Source of the DNA: Plantago elongata
Lineage: Eukaryota; Streptophyta; Magnoliopsida; Lamiales; Plantaginaceae
NCBI GenBank assembly: GCA_036897095.1
Contig: JAYMSP010000186.1
Span: 1 to 64,000 of the forward strand
Direction: 5' to 3'
DNA length: 64,000 nt
The translations under genes and the position numbers were made by a program. Position 1 is the stretch's first letter. Each line of letters begins with the position of its first letter. This document shows, one piece after another, positions 39,401 through 52,457 of this stretch. The notes under the pieces were generated by a model that was not told the origin of the DNA, did not search any database, and saw nothing but the letters and a program-made list of their open reading frames with translations.

Positions 39401-41781
39401 ATAGTGTGTCAGCACAAATATCCAGGCCAAGAATCTGAAAAGCACGAAACAATGATGCTCCGGAGAAATATGGGTATAATGAACTATTCAGATTACATCT
39501 GCCATGATAATACCTTCAATATGTAATCTGTTTGGAGACTGGTCTCTTGTCCTTCCACAGAAATTGCCTGTGTTAACAAGCATGTTCCAGTGAGTATAAG
39601 AATGTGGGTTTGCAAGTTCATTTTTGGCACAGGGGCAAACAAAAGCGCAATTACAAAGCTTGCAACCTAAAGTACCTTCATGTAAGTATCTATGTCCGGA
39701 TCAGGAATAATTTTGGCCTCTTTCTCCCTTCTGGTAAGATCAATCATAGTTTCTTCGGAGGAAGAGAGGACGATACGATTAGCATTACAAAAATATCTTC
39801 CAAATATAAGGCTAGGTATCAGTCAGATAACAAACCTGCTCTGCTCCCAATACCCTGACAGCGTGCTGAAAAATCAAGTGTTTCTCTGACTGTCATCTGA
39901 GGGATGTGCAGGTCATTTTGGCTTATATAAGCTGATGTTTTTTGGACTACAAACTCATCAAATTTGTACCCATTGTAAGAGATTTCACCAGATACCTGTT
40001 GTCCAGAAAAAAGTTGTAAACATCTGAATTCAGGTACTTCAATTCTGAATGAATCCATCACCACCAATATATAGGGGCACCAAATTTCCAGTAAATTGGT
40101 TGTATACGATCCACATATATGTTACTTTAAAGCAGGATGAGGACCAATTCATTTGTGATAAATATTGTGGAAAATTGTATAAGCCTCAAAATGAATCTTT
40201 GAAATGCTGAAATACTCTCTCTTCTGAATAACAATTTTGCTTTGAGATTCGATACTTCTATTCAAGGAAAATAAAATAACAGGCACCTTCAGCGACTTCT
40301 CCAGATTTCCTGATAGAGCTTTCAACAGTGTGGTTTTTCCGCATCCTGGAGGACCAAGCAATAGAGTCATTCTGCAATTAGGAATTTTAAAAGTTCAGAT
40401 ATTCTGGACAAATCAGGTAGAAATATCTAAGTTCTATTAAATCTCAAATCTCAATCTTCTCCAGAACATGTATGAAAGTACAATGTAAACTCTTTTTCTC
40501 AATCTAAGTCCTCGAGAATGCAATACTTTATGCAAAACTAAAAATCTGGTCATACAACCCTCATCAAATAACCAGAACTGCGAGGCATGGTAACAACGGA
40601 TAAGGTATGGCTAGCTCTTCAGCCATAGAGTTCTCAGCATTACAACATGTGGAAAGTACATTATGTAATAGATATTTGGGATTCAGTGTAGTTGAAGCAA
40701 GCCGGTTTCTATGAAGTAACTTATAACTAAATGCTACCACAATGTACCTTCCAGGCTTAATGACACAACTAACATCTTTAATGATATTTATCTGAGCCTC
40801 TTGCGATAATCCAGGAAGTCTGGTAATGTCCTGTTAGAAGAAATCAAACTCCCTTATCAGAATATGGATGGCAATGGGCAAACACACAGATATGGAATAC
40901 AATAAACATAAGACCGAATGGAAGCAGAAACATAACCAATAAAAGAATATAGCATATACAAGGTAAGGAAAGGGACAAGGGCGCTGTCGCTGGGAGATGT
41001 ACAAAAGAACTAACATGCCAGAGACATAAATGAAAAGGACCGTGCACTTACACTATCCGCTGTGCTGAGTTAAGGCTATGCATGCCTAGGGTCAATAAAC
41101 AGTACATGAAACATAATTATAGACAAACTGCTCCAATTTATCATTCAAAATACCATAAGTAGTCTCACCAGTAGAAGGCCTTTAAAAGTGTTCCATAGAG
41201 TTGGAAGGGGTTTCCCGTGAACAACTCGACACTCAGCTTCTATTTGTAAATCAGTACATCTCACCTCAATCGTAGGTAATTTGACACCAACTCTGCAAGA
41301 ATAAATTCAAATATCTTTGCTTTATATGAGTCCTTCTGCAAATGTAAATTGCAACAACAATTTACTTTCTCTGTAGCCAAAAACGGGAGAATTCTGACCT
41401 GTCCATCCTTTTTCTCATTTTATGCAAGAGTCTAAGATTGTCATTTTCGATGTGCTTGATGAGCTTCTCAATTAACATATGCTTCTCCGGAGCACTCAGC
41501 TTAGCAACATCGACCACCTTTCTTCCGTTGTTCCCATTCTCAACCCCATTCACCTCCTCAAACAGAGAAGACCTCAGCCGATCAAGGGTTGGAAGCCTGT
41601 CAATAGCAGCCCACTGCATGAGAGCCTCTTCATCAAGATCAACATTCGTTCTGGAACTTAGCTCTGAATTGCTCCTAAATCGTGAAGAGAGACCCCGAAA
41701 CGATGACCTCAAACTTCTCCCTATCTCTGGGAGTTGAAACCTAGGTGACTCTATTTCATCGTTGTCAAACGACCGAGCCAT
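33416..41781 (-). CDS. Full-size ABCG transporter, PDR type (array copy 1, complete)
   Basis: Twenty-four exons from 41399-41781 to 33416-33682 join to exactly 1,440 residues without a stop. The order is (nucleotide-binding domain, membrane domain) twice, with the domain first, as in plant PDR proteins. NBD1 has Walker [10 protein letters not shown] (exon 40287-40371), signature ISGGQKKR and Walker [13 protein letters not shown]. Membrane domain 1 lies in exons 37876-38460, with [21 protein letters not shown]2 has [26 protein letters not shown] and [12 protein letters not shown] (36194-36909). Membrane domain 2 ends in the family tail LNFQRR. Such proteins sit in the plasma membrane and export diterpenes, phenolics, coumarins or hormones. 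The sequence reminds me of the tobacco PDR3/Arabidopsis ABCG37 side of the family, but the substrate is unknown. Intron 9 uses a GC donor; intron 10 (38461-38580) is 120 bp and stop-free. Confidence 0.95.
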
Positions 41782-42915
41782 TCCGGATCAGATCGTCTGC
41801 AACTGTGACAGAGTATATTCACAGTAGCAGCCTTTGGAGTTTGGCCTATAATGCAATGCATTAAGTAGAGCTCAATCATAGTAATCCAGTGCATCATGCT
41901 AATGTCAATGAACAATCGTAATCTTACAAAAATGCCTCATCAACTAGTGAATAACGACGAGAAAATACTCCGTTTTACAATTGCAGGAGTTGACTTTCCA
42001 ATAAAATATACTCCCTATATTGACAGTTAGGAATTGAATAGGCATAACTATCAATAACAGGCCACTACACTCCAACTTCTTGAATAGTTAAATTGAGAAT
42101 TGTATAATAAATCAGAGTTTTATCGTGCAAGGTTCTTGCACGAGGCATATAATTATAAGATTCCATTCAACAAAATACAGCTATGTAACACGCTGAGTGA
42201 CACAAAAGCATGAATTTTGAAGCCTACTTAATTAATAAAGTACTAAACAGATACAGTATAACAAGAAAAATCAATACTTAGAACCGACTATCAATAATTC
42301 AATTTCCGTAAAATAAGCATGAAAAACACCAGAGACTTTAAACGCAAATACATATTCAGTAAAAATCATACCAGCTGAAGAATCCATGAAGAATATCTCA
42401 AAGTTAATTCGATTGAATCGTACGGCAAGAACCCTAATTTTATGAATTTGGTACATTTTGGGTTCTTCTATTGCTGGCCTTTGTACACCAATAATCACTG
42501 GTTTTTGCTCAGGGTCCTTATAGTTTTTTTATTTATCACATAGGTCCTCAAAATTGCCTTTACTTTTCAATTGAGTTTAAATAATTTCCAATTCAGCCCC
42601 CATATTTTCCACATATTTCCAACAGACAACATGTCACTCCTTTCTCCTTCACAAAGATGCTTATATATTTCGCTCAAACAGGTTTCCACCAGTAAGTCTT
42701 GTAGAAAATTGTCCACCTTTTGCCGTTTTTTTATTCTCGGTCGAGTTTTCAACATATTAGAGTTAAGGCATTGCAGGATGGATCAGCAGAGTGGCATGGA
42801 AACAGAAAACCAGCATGAATCACACCATCCAAGAATAAAACTAGCTAATGAAAGAGGAATCAATTTTGTTATTTAGTAAGTGTATATGATGCTGATTGCA
42901 GTTTAGGATTACAAT
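41782..42915. other. Spacer between array copies 1 and 2
   Basis: About 1.1 kb holding the promoter of copy 1 and the 3' flank of copy 2. A possible 5'-UTR intron acceptor (GTTGCAG on the minus strand) lies shortly upstream of the copy 1 start. No gene seen. Confidence 0.45.
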
Positions 42916-45900
42916 CTACCTCTTCTGAAAGTTGAGCTTCTTTATGAAGTATGCAAATAGAGAAGCAAAAAATATGGGATATAGAATCAACATTACACCT
43001 ACAAGAGGTAACATTTTGCGGTCATATCCAAAATAATCTCTCAGGAATGCTGCTACTGTTTTGGTCTCCCCAAACACCGAAATTTCCTTTTCCACGTCTC
43101 CAAATTGTGAAGTGAGCATGCCGTTTAACGACCAGGAAGTAGGGACCAGGTAATAAAGCCAGATCCACCACTTGGGAATTTGCTGAAAAATCAAGAATAC
43201 ATATATATATAAAATAAGATGATAATGAAATTTCTTTGATTCCACCAAGTTCTCCTTCATATTCTCTGATTTACATCAGAAAGAAACTATATTGTTCGTG
43301 ATCACCTGATGTCTCGTTTACCCAAGACTGTCTATGATGGAAATAAATAGTTCAATTACACATTTTGCTAAAATGTTTAGTTAAACAGAAAGTGGCTCTT
43401 GCTTTTTGCATGTCAATAAATAAATGGAAGTTAATTATGTGCAGATTTAAGCTACGAGTGAAGAGAAGTACTTACAGGGCGGGCAATCAGAAAGCCGGCA
43501 AGCAAATTGAACACGTTGAAGAAGGCTGTTTGTGCAGTGGCAGCAACAGGTAAGCTCCGGGATATTGACATAACCATCATCCCGAGATAAGTAAAGTATA
43601 ACTCTGTGCAAAACATGGTGTAGAAGTACCAAACAGCCTTGTATATCGACCAATAGTATCCAATCATTGGATATATGATGACAGTAAATACAAGTGCCTG
43701 AACAAAGACATAGGGGATCTCGATTGTCACCTGAAAAATCAGTTGTACAAACTCTTTGAGTTTTTAGATTGTCTGAGTTCAACAAACTGATGGACCTTGA
43801 TAAATTACATTTATCTGTGTTATGTATTCCAAAGATAATGCATTCCTATCCTGTTTGTATGAGTCTAATCCCTCCACAATCACCACTTATTGTATAAGTT
43901 ATACAGAGATGAAGTAATCGAAAAGTAACTGTAACTTTTTTAGCTATTGATAGGTTCTTGCTTAAAGATAATCACTATATGACTATCCAGCCTTGCAGAA
44001 CAATTTTCCGTATTGTTTTATTTTATCATGGAATTTGCATTAAAACTCTATAACATCGATGACCTTTATGTTAAGGTTACCAAGGGAGAAATTAAGAAGT
44101 AAATATGTACCTGTGCTGCTGAATATGCCCATGAAGTATACATTCCAGCAAACAGTTCTCTGTAGAACACATTCCGTTCCTTGCTGACGTATGGAATTAC
44201 TAATGAAGTATTGTTGGTGCCGCAGAAGAGTGTTGAAGTGTAAATTGCACCAAGCAGAGTAATTAAACTTTGTTGGGTATGTCTGTCAAGGACTCGAGGC
44301 AAATGAAATGAATCAATGAATCAATCTCAGACAGCTAAAAAAACTAATTTGTACTGATTCTAACTAGTATTGGTAGGTGAATGTCATCTGAGAAAAAAAA
44401 AATTCAATTTAAGACTTTCTCGGAAGAATGTACTTACATTTCTTTTCCTTGACCTCGAAACAAGAATCCAAAATACAAAGCTCCAAAAAGCATGTATAGC
44501 AAACGCAGCAAATTGTACGAAGGGCTTCTCCAGTAAGACCAATGCTGCTTCCACAGGCAAGCCTTGAATTGTCCCCAACCATTTAGTGGATAGCGTGTAG
44601 CAAAATGCAGATCTTTTGAGCCAGAAGGTGGTGTCATCAGCATTCCCACAAGCTCTTTATTTTGCCTTCAAAGATTATCCAAATACATAACATACTGAGC
44701 TAACATATACTAAAAAGTTACATGCAGTCTTAAATAGTATATATGCCGATAGAGTAAATAACAATAAACACCAGTTAGTTTAGCTGAATCAAAGGGATGC
44801 CTAAGAATCTAACACAAGTGAAGAGACCTAACCTTGGTTCACAAAGTAAAATGTAAATTCTCCAACAAATTTAATGACTTTAAGCTTATACCATCTTTCA
44901 TGGACAGCATGCACAAAGTTACTTCAAGGAAAATTAAAATGATGTCGGCCAGTTGCACTCACTCTCGAAGAGCAGAATGTTCATACATCTGAGCAAAGTC
45001 TATGCCAAGTTTTGCTTCTGAGGACGTGGACGTGACATCTAGCATCCATGTTGCAGGATTGTAATTGTCTTTGATTTTGGGGACACTGCTGAAGCCCTAT
45101 TAATAAGTTAAAATGGTGAAAACAAAATATACACAGGATTATGATCAGAACTCTGCAATAGGAATTTGTCACCATTGGGAAACAAATAAGGAAGTAGATA
45201 TCTGGAAAGTAAGATGGATTACCTCAAAATATTCAATTACTTTAGCAGAGTTCTGACCCAACGGGCCATAGTAGATCATTCGACCTCCAGATTTTAAGAG
45301 TACTAACTGCAAATAAAAATGGTGGTTAGTATTATGTTAAACGAAACAACAGTAGATGAAGTAGAGACAAGTTATCTTTTTGGTAGATAGCTTAATCTAT
45401 TTCAGAAGTCAATAATTATTAGCACCGGAACCATTTGCACAAACACAACATAAATATGCATGAATGCATCCACGTGAACTAAACACCGATGTAAAACATT
45501 AAACGTCCAAGTTCGATATAGATAAGAACTGAGATGGATATCATTCATAGAATCAAAACTTGAGGAGCTTAGAGAAACTAATTCAAGGTCAAGCACCTCA
45601 TCAAATGCTTCGAATATGTCTATACTTGGCTGGTGAATTGTGCAAACAATTGTCCTCCCAGTATTTGCCACATTCTTTACAGCGCGCATGACAATAGCCG
45701 CTGCTCTGGCATCCAACCCAGTTGTAGGCTCGTCCATAAAGATAATGGAGGGGTTAGCAACAAGCTCCACTGCTATTGTCAGCCGCTTACGTTGTTCATT
45801 TGAGAGTCCATCAACACCAGGCAACCCCACTAATGCATCTTTAAGTCCATCAAGCTCGATGGTTTCTAGAACTTGTTGCACAAACTCCTGCGGAAGCGAA

Positions 45901-48900
45901 GCAGAAGATTAAACATTACTAATAAGAGGATATTAAATACTAGCATAGAACTAAACCAGAACTATATATGTACGTAACATCATACGAGTTTCGCCTTTGG
46001 ATCAATGCTAGGGTCAAGTCGTAGCCAGGCAGAAAATATAATTGATTCTTCTACAGTTATTTGAGGAGAATGTATGTCAGTTTGCTCACAGTAACCAGAA
46101 ATCCTAGCAAATGTGCTTTGAACTTTCGAATAACCTCCTATTCTAATTTCTCCTTCCACAGTACCACTAGTTTTTCTACCAGCAAGAACATCGAGAAGTG
46201 TTGTTTTTCCAGCTCCACTGACACCCATTAGTGCAGTAAGAACTCCTGGTCTGAATGAACCAGTGATATCAGAAAGAAGCTTAAGCCTTTTCTGAGTAAA
46301 ACCACGCTCTTTCATTGCCTAAAACCGAAAAATGGTTAGACAATCTAAGGGATGTTAAGTAACAAATTAAAACACGTAAAAGAATCAAATAAAATTTAGT
46401 TCCATGTTTACCATAGGGGTTTCCACATAGTACTGAACATCTTGAAAAACAATAGTCAATGGTTCAAATGGTAAACCTACCCTGTCTGCAACAAAAGACA
46501 GAACATCATTTAGTATAGTTCGAAAAGCCTACACAGGCTATTGTCTAATCAAAGGAAGGGGATTAGCTAACCATTGCAATGTATCGCATTTGTCATTAGA
46601 CAGGAAATCCTGGTGTGTTCTACATAATGTGCATTTTCCTCTGGTTCTTTACTTCCTCGTAGTTGAGAGAGTTTTTCGCTTGAGATGATAACGCGTGAAC
46701 CAGGAGCTAAAGAATAGATATGGATCAAATATATATACTTGGAAGCAAATCGTATTCAAATATGCCTACACTTCAGTCATGAGAGTTCTCACCTTTTAAG
46801 AAACTTAGGGCCAATGTAAAGCCAATGTTGAAGAGCACTGCAAATCCTAAAAGGGCAAAAACTGATATCCAAAATAGATGTTCCCCGAAATTGAATCCGC
46901 GATTTTCAAGAGTTTGAAGTCCTACTGTTGTATTTCCAGACAGCTCCTTCACAAAAATGAAATAAATGAAAATCACCATCATTTAATTTCCATAACCATG
47001 TAACATCCAAGGATCAATGATATATGGATACATGAAGTAACTAATCGATTTCAATAAGATTAAAAAAAACAAAAATTGGTGAACAGATGCTTAAATGGTG
47101 ATGAATCTCACTTATCTCAGCTTAACCAAGTTATTTAGATGAAAATGCTCGTATAAGTCCACCATAAGTTCGTTCCCTTATAATGATGGCTTAATGAAAT
47201 TATTAAGAGAAGGTATTGAAAATAGATAGCAAAAGTCTATAGAAATTAAACCATCTATGTTTTAGCCTAAAGCCATTCCTTTCTTTTCTGTTAATGCTTT
47301 CACTTGGCATATTATGCAGAGTTGCACAATATTCTGTGCGCTCGTGAAATGACCCCTAGATACAGCTCGAACTCAAAGAAAGCATGGAATCAAACACTAA
47401 CCTTCTGCCACCTTGGAGCATGAAATTCATTACCTGAAAGGCCTATCATTCCATATGATAAAGGCGAAATCCAAAATCCCCATTTTAACCAAGTTGGCAT
47501 GGATGCTGGGAGAAACATTAGTTGTTTGAGCACCGGGAAGTGATCATTTGAAGAAAATTGGGGACTTAAAAATTTAAGTAGACAGAACGAAAATTACTTA
47601 CGTTTTGGGATACTAAAGCCACTGAATAACAGCAGAAATAATATGAGCCCACTAACAGCTGCTGTTGTCGCAATCAGACTCCGGAAGACAGATGCAATAA
47701 AACGGTACATTGAAAGAAAGGCCACATGTGAAGCAAACAACAGAATCATTTGGTGAAAGAACCTGTAAATGCCAATGAAACATTGTTTGTGGTAGTTAAT
47801 ATAAGTTGTTTGTGGTAGTTAATATAAGTGATGGACCATCCAATAAACATTGAACTTTTATAGTACTAGCCTGTTGTTTCACTAACCTTTCAGCCTCTGG
47901 GGTATATCCAATAACGTAATAAGTAAGAGATGTCCAAAGTAAAGCTATAATCAATGAGACAGGCATGCTGATTATGGCAGCTGGAATCGCAAATGCCCAA
48001 GCAGGATAGAAGTTAAGGTCCCTCTGTTTGTAGAAAATTGGAAGTCTTGCAGTTGTCATGGAGAGCTCAGGCAGACCGTGATAAAGAATCATTAGCATAG
48101 AATAATAAAGGGCTCCCAGGTAACTATTTGCATGGACCATATCGGTGCCCATCTGCGTCCTCAGGAATACAGTCATAGTTATGGAAGCAATAATGACAAT
48201 CTACAAAATCAAATTCTCACATTAGGAACTAAGATAAAAGAAAGATGATGCACATTGCCTGAACTTTCAAAATAGTTTAATTTAACCTGAACAAACTTGA
48301 ATATATGTATGAAAGAGTTCCTTTTTAGGAGAAGATATTCTCTTGACATACTGGCTCTAAATAGAGTCCATTTAGGAAGAGAGTACGTGCTAAAACTGAG
48401 AGCGTTCTTTTGGCCCTTGGACTTATCAATCGACACAGAGAGTTCCATACTGAGTTCCTTCCAGTAAAGAGACTTCTTAAATTCTTTTGCGAAAGTATCA
48501 ACAGATTTGTAACTGTATGGCTGTTGAGTTTTATGCCAGTATTGTTCTTGATCTTTTCTAGACATAACCTGGAAAAAAAGTTTAAAAAATCATTAATTTG
48601 GTTCTACAGCAATCAACATACTGTATTAGTATTAAAGGTGTACTTGCCTCTTGGAGAAAATCAGCCACTCCTTTCCTTTGAGGGCAAGAAAATCCGCAAC
48701 TCCTGAAAAATTCTAAGACATCACTTCGGGCTCCATGGTAGACAATATTTCCTTCTCCCATCAATATAATGTCATCAAAGAGTTCAAAAGTTTCTGGTGC
48801 TGGCTGGAGAAGGGCTACCAGTACTGTAGCATCCGTGATGTGTGACAGTTGTTGAAGATAGCAAATAATTTGAAATGTTGTGGAACTGTCTAAGCCATTC

Positions 48901-51457
48901 GAGATTTCATCCATAAATAAAACTTTTGTTGGTCCAACAATCATCTCGCCTGAAATGCAATAGAAAGCTTGGTGAGTGTGTTATGTATACGGAAAGTGTT
49001 AAAGAAACTATGTTCATTTAGGGACACGTTCGAAGATAACAAAATGTGCTTTATCACCAAATGAGGTCAAGTGTAATATATAACTACCTGTTGTCAGTCT
49101 CTTCTTCTGACCACCAGAGATACCTCTCCTCATGGCATCGCCAAATGATGTGTCAGCACATATGTCAAGACCAAGAATCTAAAGATATGTGTCGAGCATA
49201 AGAAATTTCTTGTTCTGCAAGATGTGAAAAGCAAAATGATAAATTTACACCTATGATATACCTTCAGTATGTAGTCCGTCTGAAGACTAGTCTTTAGTCC
49301 TTCCACAGAAGTTGCCTGTGGATGTGAGCAGGTACAAGTGCACTAATCAGATAGTTCAAATATCGAATACATCCTAGCAAAATGTATGTCTTTTATTTAT
49401 ATGTAGAGGGAAACTTCTGGAATCATGCAATAGATATACCTTCATATAAGAGTCAATGTCAGGATCTGGAACAATTTTGGCTTCTTTCTCCCTTCTGGTA
49501 AGCTCAGTCATGAGTTCTTTGGAGAAAGAATATTTTCAGCACAGTGATTAAAAAATATGCAAAATGTTGTCATAGTATGATTCATCAATCGACTCACCTG
49601 TTCTGTTACCAGTACCCTGACAGCAAGCGGAAAAATCTAGTGTTTCCCTGACTGTCATTTCAGGGATGTGTAGATCATGTTGACTTATATAAGCTGATGT
49701 CTTCTGAGGTACAAACTCATCAAATCTGTATCCATTATACGATATCTCACCAGATACCTGTTCCAGTTAAAAATTAACTAAGCTCTTACAGTTTCTGAAT
49801 TCTGTAATTAAACCTAATGTGAACAATGGATTGAGGAAAGCACATTCTGTTATACGATAAGTCGCGAATTTTTTACTCTAGTATCGAACAGTGATGACGA
49901 GCTCCTTTGATAAGTTAAACTTCTCAAGACTTAGAACTGAACCAACAACAAAGTTGAGCTCAAACTGTTCGATTGGATTCAATTCCATTTTTCACAATGA
50001 ATGATTCAAAATAATAGAATTGATGTATCATATGACTCAAAACATCATTTCACCTTGAGGGCTTTGTCCAAATTTCCAGATAGAGCTTTCAACAGTGTAG
50101 TCTTCCCACACCCTGGAGGACCAAGTAACAGAGTCATCCTGCAGTCAGAAAGTTCGTGAGCAGATATATTTTGGAAACCAATCCAATGTACAAGTAGTGG
50201 AAACTCTGTTTTTGAAGCAAATCCATTTTAGAACTTAAAGCTTCTGAAAAATACCTTCCAGGCTTAATGAGACAACTAATGTCTCTAATGATGCTTATCT
50301 GAGCTTTACGTGACGGTAAACCAGGAAGCCTGGTCATCTCCTGTTACCAAAGTAGAATTCTTTTTTCAGATTGTAGACATATTATTGATTGAAATCTTGA
50401 ATTAAATTGTTCTTGTTGACATGCATGTTCAATTTTCCTTTGAAACCAGTTGAATGAACAAACATGCATGTAATGAATTAGCTGTATCCGTTTTCATAAT
50501 TATTCGAGCGGAAAGAAACTGCAAGACATAACATAAGCAGAAAATAGTCTTTTTCAAGTGACACAAAAAGGAACTAACTGAAGTGAGCCCTATGGTTATA
50601 ACAGGTTAAGCAACCATATAAGATATAACCTGAAACTATTTAACCGGTTCAGTGAAACCCTGCGGAGGCATAAATTCAAAAATTCACGCAATACTTCACA
50701 ATCATTGGGAATTGAATCAAGCTAATAAGTGAATACTGTTAGCAGCTCTGATAATTTGATTTCAAATTGAACTAGATTGATTAATCAAACTAGGTGTATA
50801 ACTACACAATATAGAGTATGAAAACCTTACCAACAGCATGCTTTTAAAAGAGTTCCACAGAGTTGGGAGTGGCTTTCCAAAAACAACTTCACACTCGGCC
50901 TCTATCTGCAAATTAGTGCATCTCACCTCAATAGTAGGCTGTTTTAGGCCAACTCTGCAAGAACAAATAAGCAAGACTGTAAGAAAAGGTATCATTAAAT
51001 TCCCAGTCTGATCAAATCAATCTATCAATACCCAAAAGAACAGAGTCTTCATTGGAAAAAACAGAACAACTCACCTGTCCATTCTTTTTCTCATTTTACG
51101 CAACAGTCTGAGGTTATCGTTTTCAATATGCTTGATGAGCTTCTCAATCAACATGTGCTTCTCGGGAGCACCCAGCTTTGTTACATCAGCCACCTTTAAT
51201 TCTTTCGAGCTACTCTCACTCCCTTCATGTACGTCGAAGAGAGAATGTCTCGTCCGATCAAAAGTTGGAAGCCTGTCAATAGCAGCCCACTGCAGCAGAG
51301 CTTCTTCATTAAGATCATCATTGGTCCCAGTACTTAAAACTGAATCAATTCTGAAACTTGACGTAAGATGCCGAAATGATGATGTCAAGCTTCTTCTCAT
51401 CTCTGATAGCTCTATCCTCAGTGACTCACTTTCACCGTCGTCATATGCCTGCGTCAT
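42916..51457 (-). CDS. Full-size ABCG transporter, PDR type (array copy 2, complete)
   Basis: The same exon plan as copy 1, every exon readable from [19 protein letters not shown] to the tail KKLNFQKR, about 1,440 residues. I chose the ATG at 51455-51457 over an in-frame one twelve codons upstream because it makes exon 1 (51075-51457) 383 bases, identical to copy 1, and aligns the N-termini. NBD1 shows GPPGCGKTT (about 50,115), ISGGQKKR (about 49,110) and [12 protein letters not shown] (about 48,910). NBD2 shows GVSGAGKTT (about 46,210), LSNEQRKR (about 45,795) and [16 protein letters not shown]. The second membrane domain includes [16 protein letters not shown]. Odd points: FLFRGQG where both relatives have FWGQG, a longer and unrelated linker after APGS, and a patch in the NBD2 exon nearly identical to copy 1. 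Substrate unknown. Confidence 0.94.
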
Positions 51458-51940
51458 TCCTGCCTGAAGCTGCGTGAAAGTATGCAAATGCAAAGATTTA
51501 CATCTACACTAATATATGCAGTTGAACGTTCTTCGAATATATATTCTAGCAATTAGCTTTTACTCCATACGCAAGTTGAATCTTACGAGTGACTAACATA
51601 AGACTGACATGATCATGCACATGATCCAAGGGAAAACAGTTTTAAATTAGCAGCCAGCAAACTTCTTAATAAAATAAGTGCAAATTCCTAACAAGAAAAA
51701 TTACCTATATTATAATAATTAGATCTGAGAAGCACACGTATATAAAGTATAAGCAAGTTAGTCTTATATAGGGAAAGTAGCACTTGTGATTCAACTTTTG
51801 AATCTATGTAATTCAATTATTCTACATCAAGACAGTAATTAGTTATACAGCACGTTCAATATCTTGAAAGATCTCAAGCCTAACAACCAAATCAGCCATA
51901 GTACAAACAAATAAATTAGTTGGTAGCCAGCAGAGGGGAG
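51458..51940. other. Upstream region of array copy 2
   Basis: AT-rich DNA that should hold the promoter of copy 2. No gene seen. Confidence 0.45.
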
Positions 51941-51944
51941 GATG

Positions 51945-52145
51945 GTCCTTCCAACTCGATAATAGACGACCTTCAATGTCATCGATGAGTTCAAAATTTC
52001 CGGGTGCTGGCTGGAGACACAAAACAAGTAATGTAGCATATGTATGTAGTTCTGTACTGTGGGTAGCAAAAAATCTGATATGCAGTAGAGCTGCCTAATC
52101 CATTTGAAATTTCATCCATGAGTAACTGTTGCTCCAATAACCATC
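51945..52145 (-). pseudogene. Decayed ABCG/PDR NBD1 exon fragment
   Basis: The minus strand still reads [18 protein letters not shown], then after a frame change PAPGNFELIDDIE, the counterpart of Walker B and the following stretch ([18 protein letters not shown] ... [12 protein letters not shown]) in exon 9 of the intact copies. The flanking exons are gone. It marks a further lost transporter between copy 2 and the GH79 gene, older than the 5' fragment at 31-32 kb judging from its decay. Confidence 0.75.
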
Positions 52146-52457
52146 TATCATGAAAATATATATATAAAATAATACTATAATATATGTATGCGGCATCAGG
52201 TGACAGAAGATTTGCTTAAATCTTTGTGCGTGAAGTGTCATTAATTAGAAACAGTGATTCATGTAATGAGGAGATTTAAGTACAAAATTATCTGAGATCA
52301 ATAATGATTTGGAAAGTAAATTTTATTAAACTGTAAATAACATTAGAACAATGTCATGATAAACTCTAGATCGAGTCGATCAAGAAGCATTAGGCACGAG
52401 AAAGAAAAAGAAACTGAAAAAAAAGAATATCTACAATCTACCCAGCTAACATTTCTT

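Noticed and set aside
51458-51493. Upstream in-frame ATG for array copy 2
   Set aside because: Copy 1 aligns with the downstream ATG, and both first exons are then 383 bases.
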